Shown here: one piece after another, positions 26,852 to 35,131 of the stretch
Position numbering within the stretch: the stretch's first letter is position 1
Layout: the number at the start of each line of letters is the position of its first letter
Origin: JANQOH01 sp965201115
Lineage (GTDB): Bacteria > Pseudomonadota > Alphaproteobacteria > UBA7887
Direction: 5' to 3'
Length of the DNA stretch: 64,000 nt
NCBI GenBank assembly: GCA_965201115.1
Contig: OZ241745.1
Coordinates: 3,472,001 to 3,536,000, forward strand
Position numbers and translations under genes: made by a program
The notes under the pieces: model-generated
Seen by the model: the letters and a program-made list of their open reading frames with translations, nothing else
The model's database searches: none
What the model was told of the DNA's origin: nothing

Positions 26852-26879
26852 GCGGCCCTCTCCCATTCCCATTCCCTGT

Positions 26880-27905
26880 TCATGCTCCGCCTTCGCGCGG
26901 CGGCGCAAGCGTTCGCAGCGCGGCGGCGGCGGCCGCGAGCGCCTCCCCCGCCGCGCGGCGCTGCATAATCGCGGCTTCGACGAGCGGGTCGTCAATGGAC
27001 GCCTCGGCGGCCGCGTCCGCGCGCACGATGGCCGCCGCCGCCGCGGCGAACCTCCGGACCGCGAATTGCGCGAGAACACGGGCCGCTTCGCTCAACGGGC
27101 CCGCGCTTGCCGCTTCGGTCAATTCGCCCGTCAGCAGGCGCGCCGCGCCCGCCAGGCGCGCGCCGGCGCGGCGCATGTCGTCCGGTTCCGGCGCCGGGCC
27201 GTATCCGATCGCATGGTCCGCCGCGCTTTCTCCGTCCAGCGCGCAAACCGCGCCGCGGAGCGCGGGACGCGCTTCGGCGAACGAGTCTCCGAGTACGCGC
27301 AGATTATGCGTCCTCGGAAACGCCCCGACGACGCGGCCGAGCATCGCCTTGACCAAAAACTCCGCGCCATCCGCCGCATCGGCGATCGCGTTCCGGCACA
27401 GCATGGCGTTTGCGCCCGCATACAGCGGGTCGGGAATATCGGCCAACGCCCGCGCCGCGCGCTCCAGGCGACCGATGGCGTTGGCGATGAACGCGCGATA
27501 TTCTTCCGCTTCCATTGTCGGCGCCCCCCGCGCTCGGGGCCGGCGCCAAGCGCCGGCAAGCACTTTTCCGTCGCGCACAACGGCGCTCGCGATATTGCCC
27601 AAGGCGTTCGCCTTCCGCCGCAGTTCGCGCGCCGCGAGCGGCAAGACCGAGACGTCAGAACCCGGCAGAGCGCCTCTCAACGTGCGCGCCGCCGCCCTGA
27701 TCTCCGCGCGGTCCCGTCCCGCCGCCACGAGCGCGACGTCCCAATCGCTGTCGGGGCGGTGGTCGCCGCGGGCGCGCGAACCGTAGAGCACCGCCGCGAA
27801 CAGGCCCGGCGTGCGCGCGACCGCCGCCGCCGCCGCCCGCCGCAAGCGGGCGGTTTCGTCCGCGAAAGATTCCGCCTCGCCCCTGGCGGCAATACTCGCC
27901 GGCAT
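26880..27905 (-). CDS. Nucleotidyltransferase-HEPN-like fusion protein, array member 3
   Basis: A 341-residue paralogue: LYGSRARGDHRPDSDWDVAL in the nucleotidyltransferase, SDVSVLPLAARELRRKANAL following it, HEPN-like ADGAEFLVKAMLGRVVGAFP, and THNLRVLGDSF. Its ATG shares one base with the TGA of member 4 (TGATG), so translation is coupled. Most of its substitutions against member 2 fall in the HEPN-like and tail regions rather than in the catalytic loop. Confidence 0.75.
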   Translation of the reverse strand: MPASIAARGEAESFADETARLRRAAAAAVARTPGLFAAVLYGSRARGDHRPDSDWDVALVAAGRDRAEIRAAARTLRGALPGSDVSVLPLAARELRRKANALGNIASAVVRDGKVLAGAWRRPRARGAPTMEAEEYRAFIANAIGRLERAARALADIPDPLYAGANAMLCRNAIADAADGAEFLVKAMLGRVVGAFPRTHNLRVLGDSFAEARPALRGAVCALDGESAADHAIGYGPAPEPDDMRRAGARLAGAARLLTGELTEAASAGPLSEAARVLAQFAVRRFAAAAAAIVRADAAAEASIDDPLVEAAIMQRRAAGEALAAAAAALRTLAPPREGGA

Positions 27906-28936
27906 CACGCGTCCCGCTCCTCGGGCGCCGGCGCAAGCGCGCGCAACCCGGCGGCGGCGTCTTCCAGCGCCTCCGCGACCGGGCCGCGTTGCGCTATCGC
28001 CGCCCGGACCAGCGGGTCTCCGGCGGGCGGCGGCGCCGTTTCCGCTTGCCGGACGGTCGCCGCGGCGGCGGCAAATTGGGCCGCCGCGGATTGCGCCAGC
28101 TCGCGCGCCGCGTCCTGCAATGCGCCGGACGCCGCCGCCTCGCGCAGCTCGCACGCGAGCAGGCGCGACGCGCCCGCAAGGCGCGCCCGCGCGCGGCCCG
28201 GCGCCGTGGGGTCCAAATGGACGGCGTATCCGGCGCCGCGGTCCAGCGCGCTATCGCCGTTCAGCGCGCGAACGGCCGCACGGAGCTCGGGCCGCGCGCC
28301 CGCGAACCCGTCTCCGATCTCTTTCAGATCATGCGTGCGCGGGAACGCGCCGACGATGCGGCCGAGCATCGCCTTCGCCGCGAGTTCCGCCGCGTCCGCC
28401 GAATCGGTCACCACCGATTTGCACCAGGATATATCGGCGCCGATCCCGAAGCCGCCCGGAAGCTCCGCCAAGGTCCGGGCCGCGCGGGCCATGCGAAAGA
28501 TCGCGACGTCGAGAAACGCCTTGTATTCGTCCGCTTCCATCCGCGGCGCCCCTTGCGGTTCGGGCCGGTCCCATGCGCCGGCGAGCAGTTTGCCTTCGCG
28601 CACGACGGCGCTCGCGATATTGCCGAGAGCGTTGGCCTTGCGCCGCAGTTCGCGCGCCGTGAGCCGCAGAACCGAAACCGTCAGGCCCGGCAAGGCGTCG
28701 CTCAATTCGCGCCCGGCGGCGGAAATGTCGGCGCGTTCCTCGTCGGCGGCGACGAAAGCGACATCCCAGTCGCTGTCGGGGCGGTAATCGCCGCGTGCGC
28801 GCGAGCCGTACAAAACCGCCGCCGAGACGCCCGGAGCGCGCGCCACCGCCGCCCGCGCCGCAAGGCGCAACCGCGCCTCGGCGGCGGCCGCCCCGTCCGG
28901 ATCGTCCTCGCGAACGGCAATACCGGCCGACGTCAT
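27905..28936 (-). CDS. Nucleotidyltransferase-HEPN-like fusion protein, array member 4 (first in operon)
   Basis: A 343-residue paralogue and the most diverged in its HEPN part: EYKAFLDVAIFRMARAARTL, GIGADISWCKSVVTDSADAA, then FPRTHDLKEIGDGF. The catalytic loop is LYGSRARGDYRPDSDWDVAF. As first gene of the array it lies 70 bases after eno on the same strand, so expression may depend on the eno transcript or on a promoter in that short gap; I see no clear promoter. Start ATG 28936 gives MTSAGIAVRED, similar to the MTST start of members 1 and 2. Confidence 0.75.
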   Translation of the reverse strand: MTSAGIAVREDDPDGAAAAEARLRLAARAAVARAPGVSAAVLYGSRARGDYRPDSDWDVAFVAADEERADISAAGRELSDALPGLTVSVLRLTARELRRKANALGNIASAVVREGKLLAGAWDRPEPQGAPRMEADEYKAFLDVAIFRMARAARTLAELPGGFGIGADISWCKSVVTDSADAAELAAKAMLGRIVGAFPRTHDLKEIGDGFAGARPELRAAVRALNGDSALDRGAGYAVHLDPTAPGRARARLAGASRLLACELREAAASGALQDAARELAQSAAAQFAAAAATVRQAETAPPPAGDPLVRAAIAQRGPVAEALEDAAAGLRALAPAPEERDA

Positions 28937-29006
28937 CCGCCCCGCTCCCTGCGCCCCGGCCGGGCAACGCCGACGCGGCGCAAACGGCTACGTTTCCGCA
29001 ACCAAC

Positions 29007-30326
29007 CTATTGCGAAGCGGAGGGGCGCGCAAGCGGGCGCGAGGCGCGCGGACGGTCGAACGCGGCGCGGCCGGCGCAGCGCGCCGCGCCGCCCAGGCTC
29101 TCCTCGATGCGCAGCAGGCGGTTGTATTTTTCCACCCGTTCGGAGCGCGAGGGCGCGCCTGCCTTGATCTGCCCGCAATTCGTCGCCACGGCGAGATCGG
29201 CGATGAACGTATCGCCCGTTTCGCCCGAGCGGTGCGAAACGACGGCGGCGTAACCCGCCCGATGCGCGGCGCGCACGGTCTCCAGCGTTTCCGTGACCGT
29301 GCCGATCTGGTTGACCTTGATCAGCGCGGCGTTGGCGGCGCCGCTTTCGATTCCGCGGCGCAGGCGGGCGGCGCCGGTAGCGAACAGGTCGTCGCCGACG
29401 AGTTGGAGCCGGCCGCCGAGCGCGGCCGTGAGCGCGGTCCAGCCCTCCCAGTCGTCTTCGCCGAGCGGGTCCTCGATCGACAGCAGCGGGTAGCGCGCCG
29501 CCAGCTCTTCGTACCACGCGATCATGCCGCCGGAATCGAGCCGTTTGCCTTCGCCGTTCAGAATGTAGCGCCCATCGCGGAACAGCTCGCTGGCGGCGGC
29601 GTCGAGCGCGAGGCCGATCTGCTCGCCCGGCCGGTAGCCCGCGTCTTCGATGGCGCGCAGGACGGCGTCCAGCGCCTCGGCGGCGCCCGCCAGGCGCGGG
29701 GCGAAACCGCCTTCGTCGCCGACCGCGGTTGCGTGTCCGGCGTCGGCGAGGCGGCGGCGAAGGGCGTGGAAGACCTCGGCGCCCCAGCGCAAGGCCTCGG
29801 CGAAGGTCGGCGCGCCCGCGGGCACGATCATGAACTCCTGCAGGTCGAGACCGTTGTCGGCATGGGCGCCGCCGTTGATCACGTTCATCATCGGCGCCGG
29901 CAGCACATGCGCGTCGACGCCGCCGAGATAGCGCCAGAGCGGCAGGCCGCGCGCGAGAGCGCCGGCGCGCGCCGCCGCCAGGCTGACGGCGAGTATCGCG
30001 TTGGCGCCGAGGCGGGACTTGTCGTCCGCGCCGTCGAGAGCGATCAGCGCCAGGTCGAGCGCGCGCTGGTCTTCGACTTCGCGGCCCGACAGCGCGTCGA
30101 AAATCTCGCCCTCGACGGCCTCCGCCGCGGCGCGCACGCCGAGGCCGCGGTAGCGGGCGGGGTCGCGGTCGCGGCGCTCGGCGGCCTCGTGGCGGCCCGT
30201 GGAGGCCCCGGCGGGGACAGCGGCGCGGGCGGCCGCGCCGGTCTCCAGCGTAACCTCGACCTCGACGGTGGGGTTGCCGCGGCTGTCGAGTATCTCGCGC
30301 GCGCGGATGTCGGTCAGAGCGGTCAT
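29007..30326 (-). CDS. eno: Enolase
   Basis: A 439-residue enolase converting 2-phosphoglycerate to phosphoenolpyruvate. Blocks seen: ILDSRGNPTVEVEV, GASTGRHEA, MMNVINGGAHADNGLDLQEF, AVGDEGGFAP, PLLSIEDPLGEDDWEGW, QLVGDDLFAT, ALIKVNQIGT and VVSHRSGETGDTFIADLAVA (catalytic Lys and His regions). GASTGRHEA differs from the common GASTGxxEA only at a variable site. It lies 28 bases after kdsA in the conserved secG-pyrG-kdsA-eno order. The last ~20 residues (RASRPLARPSASQ) extend beyond usual enolases. Confidence 0.97.
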   Translation of the reverse strand: MTALTDIRAREILDSRGNPTVEVEVTLETGAAARAAVPAGASTGRHEAAERRDRDPARYRGLGVRAAAEAVEGEIFDALSGREVEDQRALDLALIALDGADDKSRLGANAILAVSLAAARAGALARGLPLWRYLGGVDAHVLPAPMMNVINGGAHADNGLDLQEFMIVPAGAPTFAEALRWGAEVFHALRRRLADAGHATAVGDEGGFAPRLAGAAEALDAVLRAIEDAGYRPGEQIGLALDAAASELFRDGRYILNGEGKRLDSGGMIAWYEELAARYPLLSIEDPLGEDDWEGWTALTAALGGRLQLVGDDLFATGAARLRRGIESGAANAALIKVNQIGTVTETLETVRAAHRAGYAAVVSHRSGETGDTFIADLAVATNCGQIKAGAPSRSERVEKYNRLLRIEESLGGAARCAGRAAFDRPRASRPLARPSASQ

Positions 30327-30354
30327 GGGGCCTCCATCGCCATCGCCGTCGCGA

Positions 30355-31221
30355 TCACGGGTCCACAGGGCCGAGGGGGCGCGCCTTGGCCACGCGATCG
30401 AGCGCCGCCACGGTCTCGAGCAGGCCGCGCACGTGCCGCAGCGGCAGCATCGCCGGGCCGTCGCTCGGCGCGCGGTCGGGGTCCTGATGAACCTCGACGA
30501 ACAGCGCGGCGACGCCCACCGCGGCGGCCGCGCGGGCCAGCGCGGGCACGTGGCGGCGCTCGCCGCCGCTCGCGCCCCCCAGCCCGCCGGGCCGCTGCAC
30601 GGAATGCGTCGCGTCGAAAACCACCGGCCAGCCGGTCTCGGCCATGACCGGCAGGGCGCGCATATCGGAAACGAGCGCGTTGTAGCCGAACGACGCGCCG
30701 CGCTCGGTAAGCAGGATGCGGTCGCAGCCGGCGGCCCGGAGCTTGCCGGCGACGTGCGTCATGTCCCACGGCGCGAGGAACTGCCCCTTCTTCACGTTGA
30801 CCGCGCGGCCGGTGCGCGCGGCCGCCGCGAGCAAATCGGTCTGCCGGCAGAGGAAGGCCGGGATCTGCAACGCGTCCACGGCCTCGGCGACCGGCGCGCA
30901 TTGATCCTCGCGATGCACGTCGGTGAGCATGGGGGCGCCGTAGGCGGCGCGCAGGGCGGCGAACACCGGCAGGCTCGCCTCCAGCCCCAAGCCGCGCGCG
31001 GCGCCCGCGCCGGTGCGGTTCGCCTTGTCGAACGAGGTCTTGTAGATGAAGCCGACGCCGGCGCCGGCGGCGATCTCGGCGAGCGCGCCGCACATGTCGT
31101 GCGCGTGGCCCGCGCTCTCCATTTGGCACGGCCCGGCGATGAGCGCGAACGGCAGGCGGTTGCCCACGCGCACGCCGCCTATCGCGACCTCGCGCGCGCC
31201 CGCGGCGCCCGGCGCGGTCAT
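30355..31221 (-). CDS. kdsA: 3-deoxy-D-manno-octulosonate 8-phosphate (KDO8P) synthase
   Basis: A 288-residue enzyme condensing phosphoenolpyruvate with arabinose-5-phosphate for the KDO of lipopolysaccharide, which shows a Gram-negative outer membrane. Motifs are LIAGPCQMES, FIYKTSFDKANRTG, TDVHREDQCAPVAEAVDALQ, IPAFLCRQTDLL, VNVKKGQFLAPWDM, LTERGASFGYNALV and VVFDATHSVQRPGG. ATG 31221 overlaps the pyrG stop (ATGA). Eno, its phosphoenolpyruvate source, is next. Confidence 0.97.
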   Translation of the reverse strand: MTAPGAAGAREVAIGGVRVGNRLPFALIAGPCQMESAGHAHDMCGALAEIAAGAGVGFIYKTSFDKANRTGAGAARGLGLEASLPVFAALRAAYGAPMLTDVHREDQCAPVAEAVDALQIPAFLCRQTDLLAAAARTGRAVNVKKGQFLAPWDMTHVAGKLRAAGCDRILLTERGASFGYNALVSDMRALPVMAETGWPVVFDATHSVQRPGGLGGASGGERRHVPALARAAAAVGVAALFVEVHQDPDRAPSDGPAMLPLRHVRGLLETVAALDRVAKARPLGPVDP

Positions 31222-32855
31222 ACGAGCCGCGACTGCGCCACCGCCGCCTCCACGAACGACGCGAACAGCGGATGCGGCGCAAAGGGGCGCGAGCGAAACT
31301 CCGGGTGGAACTGCACGCCGATGAACCACGGATGATCGGCGATTTCGACCGTTTCCGGCAACGCGCCGTCGGGCGACAGGCCGGCGAAGCGCAACCCCGC
31401 CTCCTCGAGCGGCGCGCGATAGCCGATATTGACCTCGTAGCGGTGGCGGTGGCGCTCCGACACGCGGGTCGCTCCATAGACGCCGGCGATGCGCGTGTCG
31501 CCTTCGAACACGGCGTCGTATGCGCCGAGCCGCATGGTGCCGCCCAAGTCGCCGCCGGCGCCGCGGCGCTCGACGCCGCCGCCGCCGCGCGCCCACTCGC
31601 TCAACAGCCCGACCACCGGGTCGGCGCACGGGCCGAACTCGCTCGACGAGGCGCCGGCCAGCCCCGCCAGGTTGCGCGCCGCCTCCACCACCGCCATCTG
31701 CATCCCGAAGCATATGCCGAAACACGGCACGCCGCGCTCGCGCGCGAAACGCACCGCCGCCACCTTCCCCGCCGCGCCGCGCGCGCCGAAACCGCCGGGC
31801 ACAAGCACGCCGTGCATGCCCTCCAGCGCGGCCGCAAGGGCGCCGCCGCCGTCGGCGCAGGCCTCGTCCGAGTCTATCCAGCGCGCGTGAACGCGCACGC
31901 CGTTGGCGATCCCGCCGTGGCGCAGGGCTTCCCACAACGACATATAGGCGTCGCGCAGGCCCGTATATTTGCCCACCACGGCGATCGAGACGTCGCCCTC
32001 GGGGCGGGCGATGCGGGCGGCAATGCCGCGCCAGCGCGCCAGGTCCGGCTCGCCGTCGGCGGGGAGATCGAAGCGCTCAAGCACGCGGCGATCGAGCCCC
32101 GCCTCGCGATAGGCGACGGGAACGCTGTAGATGTCGCCCACGTCGAGCGCGGGGATTACCGCATCCTCGGGCACGTTGCAGAACAGCGCGATCTTGCGGC
32201 GCTCGGCGCGCGGCAGTTCGCGGCTCGACCGGCAGATCAGCACATCGGGCTGAATGCCGATGCCGCGCAACTCCTTCACCGAATGCTGCGTGGGCTTGGT
32301 CTTCAACTCGCCCGCCGCGGCGACCCAGGGCACCAGCGTGAGATGGATGTAGAGGACGCGCTTGCGGCCGAGATCGTTGCCCAGCTGGCGGATCGCCTCG
32401 AAGAACGGCAGCCCCTCGATATCGCCCACCGTGCCGCCGATCTCGCACAGCACGAAATCCGCATCGCCCGCGCCGGCGGCGATGAACGCTTTGATTTCAT
32501 CGGTAACGTGGGGGATGACCTGCACGGTTCCGCCGAGATAGTCGCCGCGCCGCTCCCTCGCGATGACCCCGGAATAGATGCGCCCGGTCGTGACATTGTC
32601 GCCGCGCCGCGCGGGCACGCCGGTGAAGCGCTCGTAATGGCCGAGATCGAGGTCGGTTTCCGCGCCGTCGTCGGTAACGAACACCTCGCCGTGCTGATAG
32701 GGGCTCATGGTGCCGGGGTCGACGTTGAGATAGGGGTCGAGCTTGCGCAGGCGCACCCGGTAGCCGTGCGCCTGCAGCAGCGCGCCCAGCGCGGCGGCGG
32801 AAAGCCCCTTGCCGAGCGACGACACGACGCCGCCGGTGATGAAAACGAAGCGCAT
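31218..32855 (-). CDS. pyrG: CTP synthase
   Basis: A 545-residue enzyme aminating UTP to CTP with glutamine. The N-terminal synthetase has FVFITGGVVSSLGKGLSAAA and KLDPYLNVDPGTMSPYQHGE; the C-terminal glutaminase has GVLVPGGFGARGAAGKV, GVPCFGICFGMQMAVVEAAR (nucleophile Cys) and the terminal FIGVQFHPEFRSRP with His and Glu. Length and order are normal. It is the second gene of the secG operon and overlaps kdsA by 4 bases. Confidence 0.97.
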   Translation of the reverse strand: MRFVFITGGVVSSLGKGLSAAALGALLQAHGYRVRLRKLDPYLNVDPGTMSPYQHGEVFVTDDGAETDLDLGHYERFTGVPARRGDNVTTGRIYSGVIARERRGDYLGGTVQVIPHVTDEIKAFIAAGAGDADFVLCEIGGTVGDIEGLPFFEAIRQLGNDLGRKRVLYIHLTLVPWVAAAGELKTKPTQHSVKELRGIGIQPDVLICRSSRELPRAERRKIALFCNVPEDAVIPALDVGDIYSVPVAYREAGLDRRVLERFDLPADGEPDLARWRGIAARIARPEGDVSIAVVGKYTGLRDAYMSLWEALRHGGIANGVRVHARWIDSDEACADGGGALAAALEGMHGVLVPGGFGARGAAGKVAAVRFARERGVPCFGICFGMQMAVVEAARNLAGLAGASSSEFGPCADPVVGLLSEWARGGGGVERRGAGGDLGGTMRLGAYDAVFEGDTRIAGVYGATRVSERHRHRYEVNIGYRAPLEEAGLRFAGLSPDGALPETVEIADHPWFIGVQFHPEFRSRPFAPHPLFASFVEAAVAQSRLV

Positions 32856-32912
32856 CGCCGCCGGCGCCCCGCGCGGACCGGAACCGACGAAACCGCCCCC
32901 GACGGCCCCGCC

Positions 32913-33278
32913 CTACTCGCGGACCGGAACCTGCGGCCCGTCGGGCTCCGGCTCGACGCCGGGGGGCTCCGGTACCGGCAGTACGGGGACCGATTCGGAC
33001 TCCGGCGCCGCGGCGGCAGGCAACTCGTCGGTCAGCGAGCGCGGGCCGCTGGTTCCGCTGGCCAAAATCGCCAGCACCATGCTCGTCGTCATGAACGCAG
33101 CGGCGAGTATCGTCGTTGTCCGCGTCAAAAGGTTGGCGGATGCGCGCCCGCTCATGACGCCGCCGAACGCGCCGCCGCCGAGACCGCCGAGCGCGCCGCC
33201 GTCGGAGCGCTGTATCAGCACGATGACGATCATCGCCAGCGCGATCAGGACATGGATGACCAGTATTACCGCCGTCAT
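32913..33278 (-). CDS. secG: Preprotein translocase subunit SecG
   Basis: A 121-residue SecG: two membrane helices (about 2-22 and 55-75), with LIQRSDGGALGGLGGGAFGG in the loop and SGRASANLLTRTTTILAAAF before helix two, all standard. A Pro/Glu-rich tail (about 90-121) is longer than in E. coli and common in alphaproteobacteria. It heads the pyrG-kdsA-eno run, 57 bases upstream of pyrG. In relatives tpiA lies directly upstream; here a Fic gene and a prophage scrap intervene. Confidence 0.93.
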   Translation of the reverse strand: MTAVILVIHVLIALAMIVIVLIQRSDGGALGGLGGGAFGGVMSGRASANLLTRTTTILAAAFMTTSMVLAILASGTSGPRSLTDELPAAAAPESESVPVLPVPEPPGVEPEPDGPQVPVRE

Positions 33279-33374
33279 GGCGCCCCGCTTTCGCTTTCCC
33301 CGGCGCGCGGCGCCCCGCGCCGCGGCCGCCCCACGGCGCCCATGATGCCCCGCCCGCCCGCGCCGCGCAAGCCG

Positions 33375-34880
33375 CTACCCTTCGCCCGGCATGAGCAGCC
33401 GCAGCCCCTCGGCCTCGGCTTCGTCGGGGTCGAGAAAGGCGTTGCACGATTCGAGCGCGCGCCGCGTCTCTTCCACCGACCGCCACGGCGCCGCGGAGGT
33501 CCAGCGTTGCGCATGGTCGAGCACGCGGATCAGCGGCTCGGGCGCGCGCCCCCGCGACAGCGCCTTCAGCGCCGCGATGTAGTTGTTGCGAAAGACCGTG
33601 GGGATGACGATACGCTCCTCCCCCGCGGCCGACAGTTCCGCGTTCATCGCGACCCGCGCCGTGCGTCCGTTGCCGTCGGCGAAGGGATGAACCTCGGCGA
33701 CGAGAAACATGACGAACACGGCCCTCTGGAACGGCGTTTCGAGGCTTCGGTAAAGGCCGAAACCCCGCTCCAGAGTGCCCGCGACGAGGTCCGGCTCCAC
33801 GAAAACCGTGCCCCCGGCGCGGTTCGCGCGGAGTTTGAACGCGCCCGGCCGCATGTCCGGCCGGCCCTCCACGATCGCCGCGTGGCGCGCTTTCAGGAGA
33901 CGCTCAAACGTGGCCGCGCGGCTCGCGGTGCGGCGCATCGCGCGCTCGTCCGACACGATGCGCCACGTACCCAGCACATCGTGCGCGTCTTGCGGGCGCG
34001 CGCGCGGCAGCTCGCCAGCGAACACGATGCGCCCCGCCTCCTCGACCGTGAACTCCGTCCCCTCGATAAAATTCGAGAAACAGGCCTCGTAAAACGCCAA
34101 TACGGCGCGGGCCTCGGGGCCGCGCTCCGGCGCGGGGCGCGGCCCCGGCGACCGGGCGCGCAGCGCCGCGCAGAGCGTCTCGAACAAGGCCATGCGATCA
34201 GGGTCGAACGGGCGGCCGCGGCGGCGGGCGCGCGCCGCCGCCGCATGCAACGGCGCGTCGCGCGTGCCCAAAAGCGCGCCGATCAGGGAGTCGAGCGCCG
34301 CGGCTTCGTCTTCCAGGCCCAGCGCGGCGCCCGCCTCGCGAATCTCGCCGCGCAGGCGGTTTGCGGCGTCTTCGCCGGAGCGTCGAATCAGGGCGTCGAG
34401 CCGCTCCTCGATCTCGCGGCGCGAAAGCGTGCGCGCCACGCGCCCGCCGCGCCCGCGCGACGGGCGCATGTTCTCGACATAAGCCCGCGCCGTCGAACTC
34501 AGAAACAACCCATCGAGAAAGGGCCGGTCGGCCGGCAGCGGCGGCGCCCCGCGCCGCGGGCGCAGGATGCAGCCGGGCAACGCGACGTCGCGCCCCGCGG
34601 CCGCGACCAGGCATACCGAACCATCGGCGGCCGGCGCGTTTTCCAGCCCCGTCCGGTCGGCGATCAACGCGCCGGGGAAGTAACCGGCGGCGATGCTCCA
34701 CAGATTGCGCCGCACGACCGCTTCCGGCGCGTCCGCCGGGTTGCTCGTATAGAGCCGCGACGCCAGCCGGCGCAGCGTTCCGGCCTTGACCGCGCGCGAC
34801 ACCGCGCCGGCAATTGCCGCGTTCGACACAAACGCCTCGGGCATGTTCGCCAGCGCGCGCGGCAGCGAGAAATCCGGCAT
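33375..34880 (-). CDS. Fic-family AMPylase with AbiEi-like N-terminal domain
   Basis: A 501-residue protein (ATG 34880; a TTG two codons upstream is possible). Residues about 10-110 resemble the winged-helix and following domain of AbiEi-type antitoxins: RAVKAGTLRRLASRLYTSNP, then RRNLWSIAAGYFPGALIADR. The C-terminal half is a Fic domain with the intact motif HPFADGNGRTAR (398-409), expected to transfer AMP from ATP to a target hydroxyl. Upstream in the chain SNFIEG (269-274) fits the (S/T)xxxE(G/N) inhibitory helix of class II Fic proteins, so activity is probably self-restrained. Repeated CTCGAGTTAAG sites lie just before the start. The fusion suggests autorepression and toxin activity in one polypeptide. 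Confidence 0.82.
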   Translation of the reverse strand: MPDFSLPRALANMPEAFVSNAAIAGAVSRAVKAGTLRRLASRLYTSNPADAPEAVVRRNLWSIAAGYFPGALIADRTGLENAPAADGSVCLVAAAGRDVALPGCILRPRRGAPPLPADRPFLDGLFLSSTARAYVENMRPSRGRGGRVARTLSRREIEERLDALIRRSGEDAANRLRGEIREAGAALGLEDEAAALDSLIGALLGTRDAPLHAAAARARRRGRPFDPDRMALFETLCAALRARSPGPRPAPERGPEARAVLAFYEACFSNFIEGTEFTVEEAGRIVFAGELPRARPQDAHDVLGTWRIVSDERAMRRTASRAATFERLLKARHAAIVEGRPDMRPGAFKLRANRAGGTVFVEPDLVAGTLERGFGLYRSLETPFQRAVFVMFLVAEVHPFADGNGRTARVAMNAELSAAGEERIVIPTVFRNNYIAALKALSRGRAPEPLIRVLDHAQRWTSAAPWRSVEETRRALESCNAFLDPDEAEAEGLRLLMPGEG

Positions 34881-34914
34881 TAGCAAGCCGCCGAACCCCG
34901 AAAACGGCTATAAT

Positions 34915-34956
34915 CTCGAGTTAAGACGCCGATTTCGAGAGAATTCCCGAGTTAAG
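34915..34956 (-). promoter_or_regulatory. Paired CTCGAGTTAAG operator-like repeats before fic
   Basis: CTCGAGTTAAG (34915-34925) and CCCGAGTTAAG (34946-34956) are direct repeats 31 bases apart, with TTCGAGAGAA between, 35-75 bases upstream of the fic ATG. The spacing of about three helical turns and the overlap with an AT-rich TTATAG box suggest a binding site for the Fic protein's own winged helix. An exact second pair, same spacing, lies at 35090-35131. Confidence 0.5.
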
Positions 34957-35131
34957 CGCGCCCCTGACCGTCGGCGCCTCCGCGTTCGGCGCGTCCGCCG
35001 GGTCGCTTTCGCAGAGCTGCGGCGCCGGCCGGCGCGGCAGCGAGAAATCCGGCGTTAGCGAGCCCCCGAACGCCGAAAACGACAATAATCTCGAGTTAAG
35101 ACGCCGATTTCGAGAGAAATCTCGAGTTAAG
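34957..35131 (-). pseudogene. Decayed duplicate of the fic 5' end and its operator
   Basis: Minus-strand translation gives TPDFSLPR followed by SDPADAP, matching the first residues of the Fic protein (MPDFSLPR, then SNPADAP) with an internal deletion of about 35 residues. The start codon is changed (ATG to ACG near 35053). Upstream, the operator pair is repeated as CTCGAGTTAAG at 35090-35100 and 35121-35131. A partial tandem duplication of promoter plus 5' gene that has since decayed, bounded on the right by a dispersed-repeat end. Confidence 0.65.

Noticed and set aside
28937..29006. Promoter for the nucleotidyltransferase-HEPN array in the gap after eno
   Set aside because: No pair of hexamers with acceptable spacing could be found in the 70 bases.
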